Below are positions 29,965 to 36,328 of a stretch of 60,641 nt of DNA, in pieces. Both the position numbers and the translations under genes were made by a program. The stretch comes from a virus: positions 1 through 60,641 of the IMG/VR virus record IMGVR_UViG_3300034737_000014; one strand, given 5' to 3'. Every line of letters starts with the position of its first letter. Position 1 is the stretch's first letter. Under the pieces are notes generated by a model. It worked only from the letters and a program-made list of their open reading frames with translations, was not told the DNA's origin and made no database searches.

Positions 29965-31740
29965 TTAAGCGGCACGAGCACGAGCGCGGGCATTGCGCTG
30001 TTGTTCGCGGTACGCCAATAGGGTGGGGTGATTTTCGGCTGCTTGGTGACACAAGTCATCAAACAGTAACCCCAAGTTTAGACTGCCTAAAAATTGTCTT
30101 AGGCGTTTAGCCTTAGCAGGCAGAACGTTCGTTCGCAGATGTCTTGACAGGGCGTCCCCGTCATAACGCGCCATCGCTGGCATGTAGTTTACTGCGTATA
30201 CGGATTCGATAGCCTTCTTCATGCCCAGCTCACAGGCCACGCTTAAGCGCATACCTTTAGCGTTGTTGTCATCTACGTGATAGGCAATCTCGCAGTTGTC
30301 TACGAGAAACTCATCAGCACTATCACGTATATAGGCTAGGGTATACAGCTCGCCGTTGACCTCCACACAATCACTGCTAAGGGCATAACAATTCTCCCAC
30401 TCACAGTAAACGATATCGGGGTGTTCGCTGTCGTAGTATTCTCCATCAGCTTGGACAATGTAGCCGTCGCCTAGGAATTGCCCAAGCTCACCGTTGAGAA
30501 CTGGCGAGTCGAACCCGATAACTTCTGTTGTAGGGTTATGATAATGCACCGACTCTTCCCAATGGCGGCCAGATGAACTATATCGCAGCACTACAATCGT
30601 GTCCTCTTCGTCGTAATAGTCTCCGTCGTACTCCGAATAGACGGCGTCGTCGACGTGAAGATATTCCGAGTAGTAGTTAGACCATACGGCGTCATCTGGG
30701 TCAACAGAATCACCGTTTCGTAGGGTTATACGCTCATCTTCCTGCTGGTCACTCCAGCCAGCGGTATTGTTACAGGCGTAGCTGCCATCGTCGCCTTTAC
30801 TGCACACCGTCATCCATGAGTCGCCCTCTTCCCACAAAACGGCTTGATAGTCACCGTCAATGTAGGGGGCAGCGACTCGGCCATCGCCGTCTTCATCTAT
30901 GAATCGCAGGCGTAGGCCTTCTAATGCCCCTGAATTGTGCAGGTAGCCCTCTTTCTCTAGCAGGGCTAGGAAAAGCTCACGCCACTGCGTATCTGTTTTC
31001 TCTGCGAACGTTAATCCGCCGTGTGCTGTTGGGTAGGCACGCACAAACTCTTGTGTGCCACTGTTGCATACAGCGCGTCCGACGACGGTACCGCCATACA
31101 TGGCGTACACAACGGAAATGTCTGGCGAATCGTACACACGAACAGCGTCTTCGTCGTTCATACACGATTTACATATCGTGTTGTCTTCATAGATAGCGAC
31201 GATGTCGTCGCCGTTCTCGCATACCTGCAATACCAGGTCTGTTACTGGGGTAGTCAGTGTTTTGTAACGTTCTGCCAAGCGCTTGACTTCTTCATCGTCC
31301 AAATTAGTTGTTCTATGCAGCCACTTCCCGAGCGTCGTCATGACACGAGTATACCGCCCGTCGTTTTTACGCTGCGAGTAGGCTACGCGGGTAGGGTCGC
31401 TAACCGCTTGCCATAGCGCCTCCTTGTGACAAGCAACGGGATGCGCCTTGTATAACTCGGCAAAAAAGGATTCTACACGTTCGTCGTCGAACGCTGGGAT
31501 GTCCGCTTGTTTGATTTTGTGGCGGCTTAATATGCCTGCTACTGTTTGAGATAGGGGGTGTCGCCCTTTGATGAAATTCTTAGCGTAAGACCAATCGGAA
31601 AACCTAGAATATAGGCTGATTCCTTTGTAAACGCAGCAGCGATTCATTTTAATAGCGAGATACGCGGCTTTAATAGCCGTAGCGGTATACCCGCTACGTG
31701 GTACAGGGCGGTCGGTTAAGTTTAGGAACATCTTTTCCAT
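29965..31740 (-). CDS. Large Asp/Tyr-rich early protein with repeated units, function unknown
   Basis: A 591-aa protein. The start at 31740 (MEKMFLNLTDRPVPRSGYT) has GAGGAT upstream; a longer frame to 31848 enters the gene before it. Residues 1-180 are helical and basic. The centre and C-terminal half hold imperfect repeats around the pattern Y-x-D-x-DAVYSEYDGDYYDEEDT and CYALSSDCVEVNGELY, rich in Asp, Tyr and Trp. The tail is basic (REQQRNARARARAA). Similar repeat proteins occur in large phages without known function. Confidence 0.6.
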   Translation of the reverse strand: MEKMFLNLTDRPVPRSGYTATAIKAAYLAIKMNRCCVYKGISLYSRFSDWSYAKNFIKGRHPLSQTVAGILSRHKIKQADIPAFDDERVESFFAELYKAHPVACHKEALWQAVSDPTRVAYSQRKNDGRYTRVMTTLGKWLHRTTNLDDEEVKRLAERYKTLTTPVTDLVLQVCENGDDIVAIYEDNTICKSCMNDEDAVRVYDSPDISVVYAMYGGTVVGRAVCNSGTQEFVRAYPTAHGGLTFAEKTDTQWRELFLALLEKEGYLHNSGALEGLRLRFIDEDGDGRVAAPYIDGDYQAVLWEEGDSWMTVCSKGDDGSYACNNTAGWSDQQEDERITLRNGDSVDPDDAVWSNYYSEYLHVDDAVYSEYDGDYYDEEDTIVVLRYSSSGRHWEESVHYHNPTTEVIGFDSPVLNGELGQFLGDGYIVQADGEYYDSEHPDIVYCEWENCYALSSDCVEVNGELYTLAYIRDSADEFLVDNCEIAYHVDDNNAKGMRLSVACELGMKKAIESVYAVNYMPAMARYDGDALSRHLRTNVLPAKAKRLRQFLGSLNLGLLFDDLCHQAAENHPTLLAYREQQRNARARARAA

Positions 31741-31754
31741 ATCTTTATCCTCGG

Positions 31755-32045
31755 CTATGGTTTGTAGTAGACAACACGTGTCCATGTATCTACGATGAAA
31801 TATTTCCCGTGTTGATACACGGTACCAGTGCGGTCGATGTGAGAACATTTGCCATCTGGTTTACGCAGGGCGATATTGGTTTTGCCGTGGTCATACACGC
31901 GGTCGATAACCATGTTGTCGGTTGATAAGGTGTCTAGCGACGCGGCGAGGTCATCGAGCGTTGTTAGGTGTTTAGGGTGCGACCCTACAAAGCAAACGCC
32001 TTCATGAAAGGCGTCTATTAGTTTGTTCCATGATGACTTGGTCAT
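31755..32045 (-). CDS. Small hypothetical protein
   Basis: A 96-aa protein with an N-terminal helix (SWNKLIDAFHEGVCFV), a middle helix (LDDLAASLDTL) and a beta-rich end (TNIALRKPDGKCSHIDRTGTVYQHGKYFIVDTW). No family is recognised. It is the second gene of the leftward run after the iteron-like region. Confidence 0.55.
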   Translation of the reverse strand: MTKSSWNKLIDAFHEGVCFVGSHPKHLTTLDDLAASLDTLSTDNMVIDRVYDHGKTNIALRKPDGKCSHIDRTGTVYQHGKYFIVDTWTRVVYYKP

Positions 32046-32057
32046 GTCTATCCCCCC

Positions 32058-32222
32058 TTATCGTGTTGAGTGCATAATTCGCACTGGGTTTAACTGTTGC
32101 GCGGCGTCAACCGCTTCTGTATATGTAGCGAACCAATGGCGTCGAGCGCCCTTCAAACCGTGCCCCCATTGGGCAACTGTTAACTGCCATCCACGGGCGG
32201 TTTTTGAGATTATTGCAAACAT
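32058..32222 (-). CDS. Beta-beta-alpha micro-protein, 54 aa
   Basis: A 54-aa product beginning MFAIISKTARGWQLTV, with a beta hairpin and a final helix (YTEAVDAAQQLN). AGAGG lies about ten bases upstream of the ATG at 32222. An overlapping frame (32107-32334) is rejected because it runs over the iteron-like repeats and has no ribosome site. It has the same fold plan as the 49-aa protein at 32695. Confidence 0.6.
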   Translation of the reverse strand: MFAIISKTARGWQLTVAQWGHGLKGARRHWFATYTEAVDAAQQLNPVRIMHSTR

Positions 32223-32694
32223 GGTTTATTCCTCTTTTTAGAGTTGAAAATAATCGCCAATTTAGAAGCGTAACAGCCAAAAAATGAGCGAATGGTTTAG
32301 CCATTAAGAAAATGTTACGGATAAAGCGTAACATCCAAGAAAAAGCGTAACGGCGGAGAGGCCTATACAGGCTGGTTCTGTTACTATTATTACTATTATT
32401 ACTCTTTTATAGGTATATGTGAGTAATAAAATGTGTATATAGGGTGTAGTAGGAATAGCGAACAGAAAATATACCCAAAAGCGTAATCCGTAACAAAAGC
32501 GTAACAGCGTTTTTCACGTTGATTGGAACATTTTTCTTGTTGATTGGGGCGTGTTCGCCTATTAACTATTAACCCTGCCAGCATGTAGGCAAGGCTAATA
32601 GGTGATAGGGTGCGCGATTACTTAACTAGGTAGCCTGAAATAGGCAGGCTGAAATAGGGTACGGGGTGCGGCGCCCCGTTCCCCGATTCCCGTA
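32223..32694. other. Non-coding region: iteron-like repeats, AT-rich tract, inverted repeats
   Basis: About 470 bases with no credible gene. It holds five AAGCGTAA(C) units, an 8-bp inverted repeat ATGTTACG/CGTAACAT (32312-32334), an AT-rich (TTACTATTA)-type tract (32388-32412), a pair of GTTGATTGG repeats 21 bp apart (32518 and 32539) and a GC hairpin (ACGGGG/CCCCGT, 32661-32679). This composition fits a replication origin or a regulator-binding region. Confidence 0.7.
32266..32507 (+). repeat. Iteron-like array of AAGCGTAAC, five copies
   Basis: Units start at about 32266, 32324, 32343, 32479 and 32497. Four carry the full AAGCGTAAC, and the unit at 32479 reads AAGCGTAAT. All have the same orientation; two pairs are spaced 18-19 bp apart. 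An inverted GTTACG half-site (32314-32319) faces one copy. An AT-rich tract lies between the two groups. This resembles plasmid or phage initiator-binding iterons, but no initiator gene is identified. Confidence 0.7.
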
Positions 32695-32844
32695 TTAATT
32701 CCAACGAGTCAACCCCCGCACCTTAACAAACGCACGGGCTTCCTTAATGCTAGGGAAATAAACCTTTTCCCCTAGCGCCTCGTTTCCGTTGTGGATGACC
32801 ACGATACCTTTCTTTGTTGTGCCGTAAATGCTTGCGTATTTCAT
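32695..32844 (-). CDS. Beta-beta-alpha micro-protein, 49 aa
   Basis: A 49-aa product beginning MKYASIYGTTKKGIVVIH: a beta hairpin followed by a helix (SIKEARAFVKVRGL). AAAGGA lies nine bases before the ATG at 32844. It is basic and could bind nucleic acid. It lies between a strong terminator and the iteron-like region and shares its layout with the 54-aa protein at 32058. Confidence 0.65.
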   Translation of the reverse strand: MKYASIYGTTKKGIVVIHNGNEALGEKVYFPSIKEARAFVKVRGLTRWN

Positions 32845-32860
32845 GATTGTTCCTTTATGC

Positions 32861-32885
32861 AAAAACCCCGTAGCGTGGTACGGGG
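32861..32885 (-). terminator. Rho-independent terminator after the first leftward gene
   Basis: On the minus strand a perfect 7-bp stem (CCCCGTA with TACGGGG, 32866-32885) with a 6-base loop is followed by TTTTT. It lies 20 bases after the stop of the 168-aa gene and should separate it from the rest of the leftward arm. Confidence 0.9.
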
Positions 32886-32905
32886 TGCGGTTGAGTAGGT
32901 TACGA

Positions 32906-33412
32906 TTATTTCAGTGCTGAAGCCATATCCATCAACATCAAATAAAGCTTCATTTTCTGGTCGTTGTCTAGGCTATCCGCCTTTTTCTTAATACTTATTA
33001 GTCGCTCGCTGATTAGGTCGAACGGGTCACGGGAAACAGCGGCTTTACGCTCGTTATTTAGCGATGATTGCCAGCTAAGGTATATATCCAGCCAGTTTGC
33101 CTGAACATATTCTTTTTTAGTGGTTTTTACGCCATTCTCTAGGGTACGTTTAGCGGGCGAGATTGTATCACTAAACTGATTAGCGTCCTTATCGAATTGG
33201 TGAAACGCGATGGCGCGTACGAGAGATTGTACATCTACCTCGTACCCCGTACCGTCAAGCTCGCACACTAGCGCGTTTAGAACGTTATGATTAGCCTCGA
33301 CAGCATACGCCTCGCAAGCCTGATACATTACTTCAAAAAACTTAGAACGCGCTTTTCTAGCAGACTTGTAAAATGTTTTAACTTGTTTGATTGCTTCTAT
33401 TGCTTGTGACAT
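32906..33412 (-). CDS. First leftward early gene, hypothetical
   Basis: A 168-aa helical, basic protein (MSQAIEAIKQVKTFYKSARKARSKFFEVMYQACEAY; VRAIAFHQFDKDANQF; a Lys-rich DPFDLISERLISIKKKADSL). GAGGG precedes the ATG. It is the first gene leftwards from the hub and has its own strong terminator, so it is probably transcribed alone and very early. This position is usual for host-takeover or regulatory proteins, but no domain is recognised. Confidence 0.62.
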   Translation of the reverse strand: MSQAIEAIKQVKTFYKSARKARSKFFEVMYQACEAYAVEANHNVLNALVCELDGTGYEVDVQSLVRAIAFHQFDKDANQFSDTISPAKRTLENGVKTTKKEYVQANWLDIYLSWQSSLNNERKAAVSRDPFDLISERLISIKKKADSLDNDQKMKLYLMLMDMASALK

Positions 33413-33880
33413 GATAATGCCCTCTTGTGTTAAGATTAGTGATTAATCAAGACACTGTTAGCAATGCCTTGACCAATCACCGACGCAAACGAAACGGCAC
33501 GGCTCGCCGATTCTATTAACAACCTGCATAACGTAGCAGGTAGCTTGCGCCGAATGATTCGCATAATATGCGCCTAGACTCTCAATCGCTTCGCCTAGGT
33601 ATGTGCGCTATGAATCAGAAGAGGGGCAATCGTTATGCTTTGCTCTCGTTCATAGATTCCCCAAGTTGTTAAAGAAGCAAGGTGTACCGCCATAATGGCA
33701 TTTGGTACGGTGCCGAGTTTACCCGTATTTCGCTCATGGCTTCACGGTGTAGATGACGTACAACATACGGGCATTGTGCTTGCTATCACGGCTTGTTGCC
33801 TAGTAGCCCCGTTGCCTTTTCGTTTGTTGCCGCCTCTCGACAAATTCAGTAGAACACAAAACGGGATTCTATGCGGTCAA

Positions 33881-33907
33881 CCCCCAGCACCCCTACCCCC
33901 TAGCCCC
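33881..33907 (-). other. Four-run G-quadruplex motif
   Basis: On the minus strand the order is G4-N3-G5-N2-G4-N4-G5, with loops of only 2-4 bases, which meets and exceeds the canonical quadruplex rule. It lies in the middle of the non-coding hub. The neighbouring plus strand (33954-33996) also holds several G3-G5 runs. No coding constraint explains it. Confidence 0.8.
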
Positions 33908-34050
33908 TGCCAACGCTTTCGCCGATTCGAGATTTTGGATTCGGGATTCGAGAGGGGGTGAAACGGGGAAAGGGCGGCTGGATGCGTGAGGCGGGGAGGA
34001 AAAATCACGCACAAATCTACATAATTCTCGATTCCAAATTCCAGTCCCAA

Positions 34051-34075
34051 GTCAACCCCTTCCAATCAACCCCCA
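34051..34075 (-). repeat. Tandem GGGGTTGAY repeat
   Basis: On the minus strand GGGGTTGATTGGAA is followed at once by GGGGTTGACTTGGG. Related GGGGGTTGAC elements occur on the same strand at 33876 and 32706 and at the -35 box of the promoter at 21562. They may be protein-binding sites or -35-like elements. Confidence 0.5.
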
Positions 34076-34082
34076 CTCATGT

Positions 34083-34103
34083 TATAATAAACGCAGCTTA
34101 TTA
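34083..34103 (+). promoter_or_regulatory. Promoter -10 and operator before the RHH regulator gene
   Basis: TATAAT (34083-34088) overlaps the start of TAATAAA-CGCAG-CTTATTA (34085-34103), a one-mismatch copy of the genome-wide palindrome. The -35 is poor (TTCCAA at 17-base spacing), so an activator or a phage-altered polymerase may be needed. The RHH gene starts 13 bases downstream, which fits autoregulation. Confidence 0.65.
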
Positions 34104-34115
34104 ATAGGGACGCCA

Positions 34116-34316
34116 ATGGCATCGAACACGAAACAAGCAGTCAGCCGCCGCAACCGCCGCGCTGCCGGGTACAAAGAATACAAGCTGGTGGTACCACCGG
34201 AGAAAGCTGCCGTGCTCAAAGACCTAGCTGACTATAACAAGGTGTCGATCAATAAGTTCCTACATCGAATGTTAGATAGGGCGTTGCTCGGTGGTAGTGC
34301 AGCTAAGACCCGGTGA
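34116..34316 (+). CDS. Ribbon-helix-helix DNA-binding protein (candidate master regulator)
   Basis: A 66-aa protein. A basic N-terminal arm (SRRNRRAAGY) precedes a beta strand (EYKLVVPP) and two helices (EKAAVLKDLADYN and SINKFLHRMLDRALL), the Arc/MetJ-type ribbon-helix-helix plan. Such dimers bind palindromic operators through the paired strands. It is the first gene of the rightward arm and sits directly after one copy of the repeated palindrome, so it may repress or switch its own and other promoters. It overlaps the next gene by 26 bp. Confidence 0.72.
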   Translation: MASNTKQAVSRRNRRAAGYKEYKLVVPPEKAAVLKDLADYNKVSINKFLHRMLDRALLGGSAAKTR

Positions 34317-34701
34317 ACGCGCCGCTTTAGAAATGATCGAACGTGGCTTCGACCGCGAGGACGTTATACGTGTAACAGGAGTGTCTATGTCCCGAATAAA
34401 CTCACTTTCACGCCGTCAGCGAATACAGATAAACCGCGGCCTTGTGACTAACATGCTTCTTGATGCCTACGACACGGCCGAGTCAGCAAACGAAATGGTT
34501 AATGCTGCCAGAGAACTCGGTAAACTGCACGGCCTGTATGAGCCAGAAAAATCTGTAGTAATAAATGGCGACCTTAATGAGGCAGCCAAGCAACTATCGT
34601 CTATGAGCACCGCAGAACTGGAACGTTTAGCATCAGTGACTACAGAGATGGTTGCAGTAGAAACCCCAGACGGTATAGTATACGAGGTACGCGGTGAGTA
34701 A
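34291..34701 (+). CDS. terS: Small terminase subunit (probable)
   Basis: A 136-aa protein. The N-terminal part has a helix-turn-helix-like segment (ALEMIERGFDREDVIRVTGVSMSRINSLS), and the C-terminal helices contain ARELGKLHGLYEPEK, a pattern common in small terminases. The stop overlaps the large terminase start. The start is uncertain: GTG at 34291 or 34297, or ATG at 34333, none with a clear ribosome site. It would recognise the packaging site, which is probably nearby. Confidence 0.7.
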   Translation: MVVQLRPGERAALEMIERGFDREDVIRVTGVSMSRINSLSRRQRIQINRGLVTNMLLDAYDTAESANEMVNAARELGKLHGLYEPEKSVVINGDLNEAAKQLSSMSTAELERLASVTTEMVAVETPDGIVYEVRGE

Positions 34702-36268
34702 TATCCCCACCTTCGGTCTAACGACTGTGCCGCCAGACACGCCGCACGAACTCCAACAGGCGAAACTACGTGCTGAGGCGAAGAAAGAACTCGCCAGTCG
34801 TGAGCTAGCCCGCCGTACCCTGCGTCATTATATCCAGCGCATGATGCCAGAATACGTATTTGACTGGGTACATGATGTAACCATTGAGGAGTTGCAGAAG
34901 TTTTGGGAGGCAGTGGAACGCCAAGAATCACCACGGTTGGCTATCTTCATGCCTCCACGGGTAGGTAAGAGTCAGCTATCGTCTATCTTCCTGCCGTCTT
35001 GGGGGCTAGGGCGCTCGCCTAAGAAAGAGCTGGTCATTACTGCCTATGCTGCCAACCTTGCCGATGAGTTCTCTAAAAAGACTCGCGAACTCCTACGTGA
35101 CCCAGATTATCAGTTGATCTTCCCAAATACCAAGCTGCACAAGGACATGGCCTCTGTAGACGCATGGCGTACAACGCAGATGGGCGGGTACGCCTCAGTC
35201 GGGGTAGGCGGGGGTTTGACGGGTAAAGGTGCTGACCTATTAATCCTCGATGACTTATACAAAGACCGCGCTGACGCTGACAGTGACTCCTACCGCAAAA
35301 TGGTTGAAGACTGGTTTAAGTCAACGGCGTATACACGTATCCAGCCAGGTGGCGGATGCCTGGTGCTTTTCACCCGTTGGCATGAGGCAGACTTAGGTGG
35401 TTTCATTGAAGAACACATGCAGCACGAGAACTTTAAGATTCTACGTTTTGCTGCGCTGGCAGAGCATGACGAACCACCATATCGTTTAGCTGGAGAATCT
35501 ATTAACCCTAAGCGCAGAAGCGTTGAGGACTACCTAAGAATTAAAAAGACTGTAGGGGTTAGGGAGTGGCAGTGCCTGTACCAACAGGACCCAGTACCAG
35601 CAGACGGTACAATGTTCAAGCTATCCGATGTGCGGTATTATGACAAGGACATTGACGAAGATACGCCAGACCTTAAACGGCTACCGGATAGCCAGGACCT
35701 TGCTACCTTCTCCGCTTGGGACTTTTCTACTGGCCGCGGTACAGACTTCACTGTAGGCGGCGTTGCCGCTATTGACCGCGACTACAACCTATACCTGATC
35801 GACGTAAAACGTGGTAAGTGGGAAGCCTTCGACATCGCTGAACAGATTATCGAAGCAGCCACAGAGCACAGGACCCAGCGTAATGGCATGGAGCAGGGGC
35901 AGCTTTCGGCCATGATCGAGCCTATCCTTAACAAGCGGATGCAGGAGAAGCAGAAGTTCATTAACATAACACCGCTAAAACCAGGTAGACAGAACAAAGT
36001 GGCGCGGTCAATGACCATTCACGCCCGTATGCAACAGGGTAAAGTGTTCTTACCTAAGAACGCCCCTTGGTTGCAGGATTTCCTAGCTGAATTGATGAAG
36101 TTCCCCAATGGCCGTAACGATGACCAGGTGGACGTGTTCAGCTACTTAGGACTGATGATCAATGATGTTTCAGCCCCAGCCAAAGCGTCAGCCAAGCCCA
36201 AGAAGTCTTGGAAGGATAAGCTTAAGAAACTAAAGGCAGACGGCGAAACTTCGTGGATGTCAGCTTGA
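34694..36268 (+). CDS. terL: Large terminase subunit
   Basis: A 524-aa packaging motor. The ATPase has Walker A PPRVGKS (about 87-93) and Walker B LLILDDLYKD (about 181-190). The C-terminal RNase-H-like nuclease has SAWDFSTGRGTDFT (about 340-353) and NGRNDDQVDVFSY (about 476-488). It pumps DNA into the prohead and cuts the concatemer. The last codons overlap a near-perfect promoter at 36265, so portal and later genes also get their own transcription. Confidence 0.95.
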   Translation: MSNIPTFGLTTVPPDTPHELQQAKLRAEAKKELASRELARRTLRHYIQRMMPEYVFDWVHDVTIEELQKFWEAVERQESPRLAIFMPPRVGKSQLSSIFLPSWGLGRSPKKELVITAYAANLADEFSKKTRELLRDPDYQLIFPNTKLHKDMASVDAWRTTQMGGYASVGVGGGLTGKGADLLILDDLYKDRADADSDSYRKMVEDWFKSTAYTRIQPGGGCLVLFTRWHEADLGGFIEEHMQHENFKILRFAALAEHDEPPYRLAGESINPKRRSVEDYLRIKKTVGVREWQCLYQQDPVPADGTMFKLSDVRYYDKDIDEDTPDLKRLPDSQDLATFSAWDFSTGRGTDFTVGGVAAIDRDYNLYLIDVKRGKWEAFDIAEQIIEAATEHRTQRNGMEQGQLSAMIEPILNKRMQEKQKFINITPLKPGRQNKVARSMTIHARMQQGKVFLPKNAPWLQDFLAELMKFPNGRNDDQVDVFSYLGLMINDVSAPAKASAKPKKSWKDKLKKLKADGETSWMSA

Positions 36269-36293
36269 CAATAAGCGCCACTTGTTGTATAAG
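36265..36293 (+). promoter_or_regulatory. Consensus sigma-70 promoter with operator in the spacer (before portal)
   Basis: TTGACA (36265-36270) and TATAAG (36288-36293) are exactly 17 bases apart. The spacer contains AATAAG-CGCCA-CTTGTT, a copy of the palindrome; the core and its 5 central bases are the same as at 19756. The -35 overlaps the stop codon of terL. It should drive portal and downstream head genes. Confidence 0.9.
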
Positions 36294-36328
36294 ACTACCA
36301 TAGCGCTATACTAATCAGGACCCAGTAG

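Larger units (their letters stand above)
33413..34115. other. Divergent non-coding hub between early and late arms
   Basis: About 700 bases without a credible gene; the only open frames have odd composition and no ribosome site. Visible elements are a CGCATA/TATGCG palindrome (33560-33572), CGCCTAG repeats 21 bp apart (33571 and 33592), GATTCGAGA repeats 21 bp apart (33924 and 33945), a CTATGAA/TTCATAG inverted repeat (33610-33652), a G-quadruplex motif (33881-33907), a tandem GGGGTTGAY repeat on the minus strand (34051-34074) and the promoter/operator before the RHH gene. No tRNA was found. It is a candidate for promoter cluster, origin, packaging site or physical genome end. Confidence 0.7.

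Noticed and set aside
32107-32334. 75-aa minus-strand frame starting in the iteron-like region
   Set aside because: Overlaps the better supported 54-aa gene (32058-32222, good ribosome site) in another frame.
32399-32584. Minus-strand 61-aa open frame in the iteron-like region
   Set aside because: Runs across the direct repeats and AT-rich tract and has no ribosome site; composition looks non-coding.
33541-33660. tRNA or tRNA-like gene
   Set aside because: Stem-forming repeats exist, but no T-arm consensus or acceptor stem could be assembled on either strand; no tRNA was found elsewhere.
33695-33961. 88-aa plus-strand frame and 62-aa minus-strand frame in the hub
   Set aside because: Low-complexity Pro/Leu content created by C-runs, no ribosome site.
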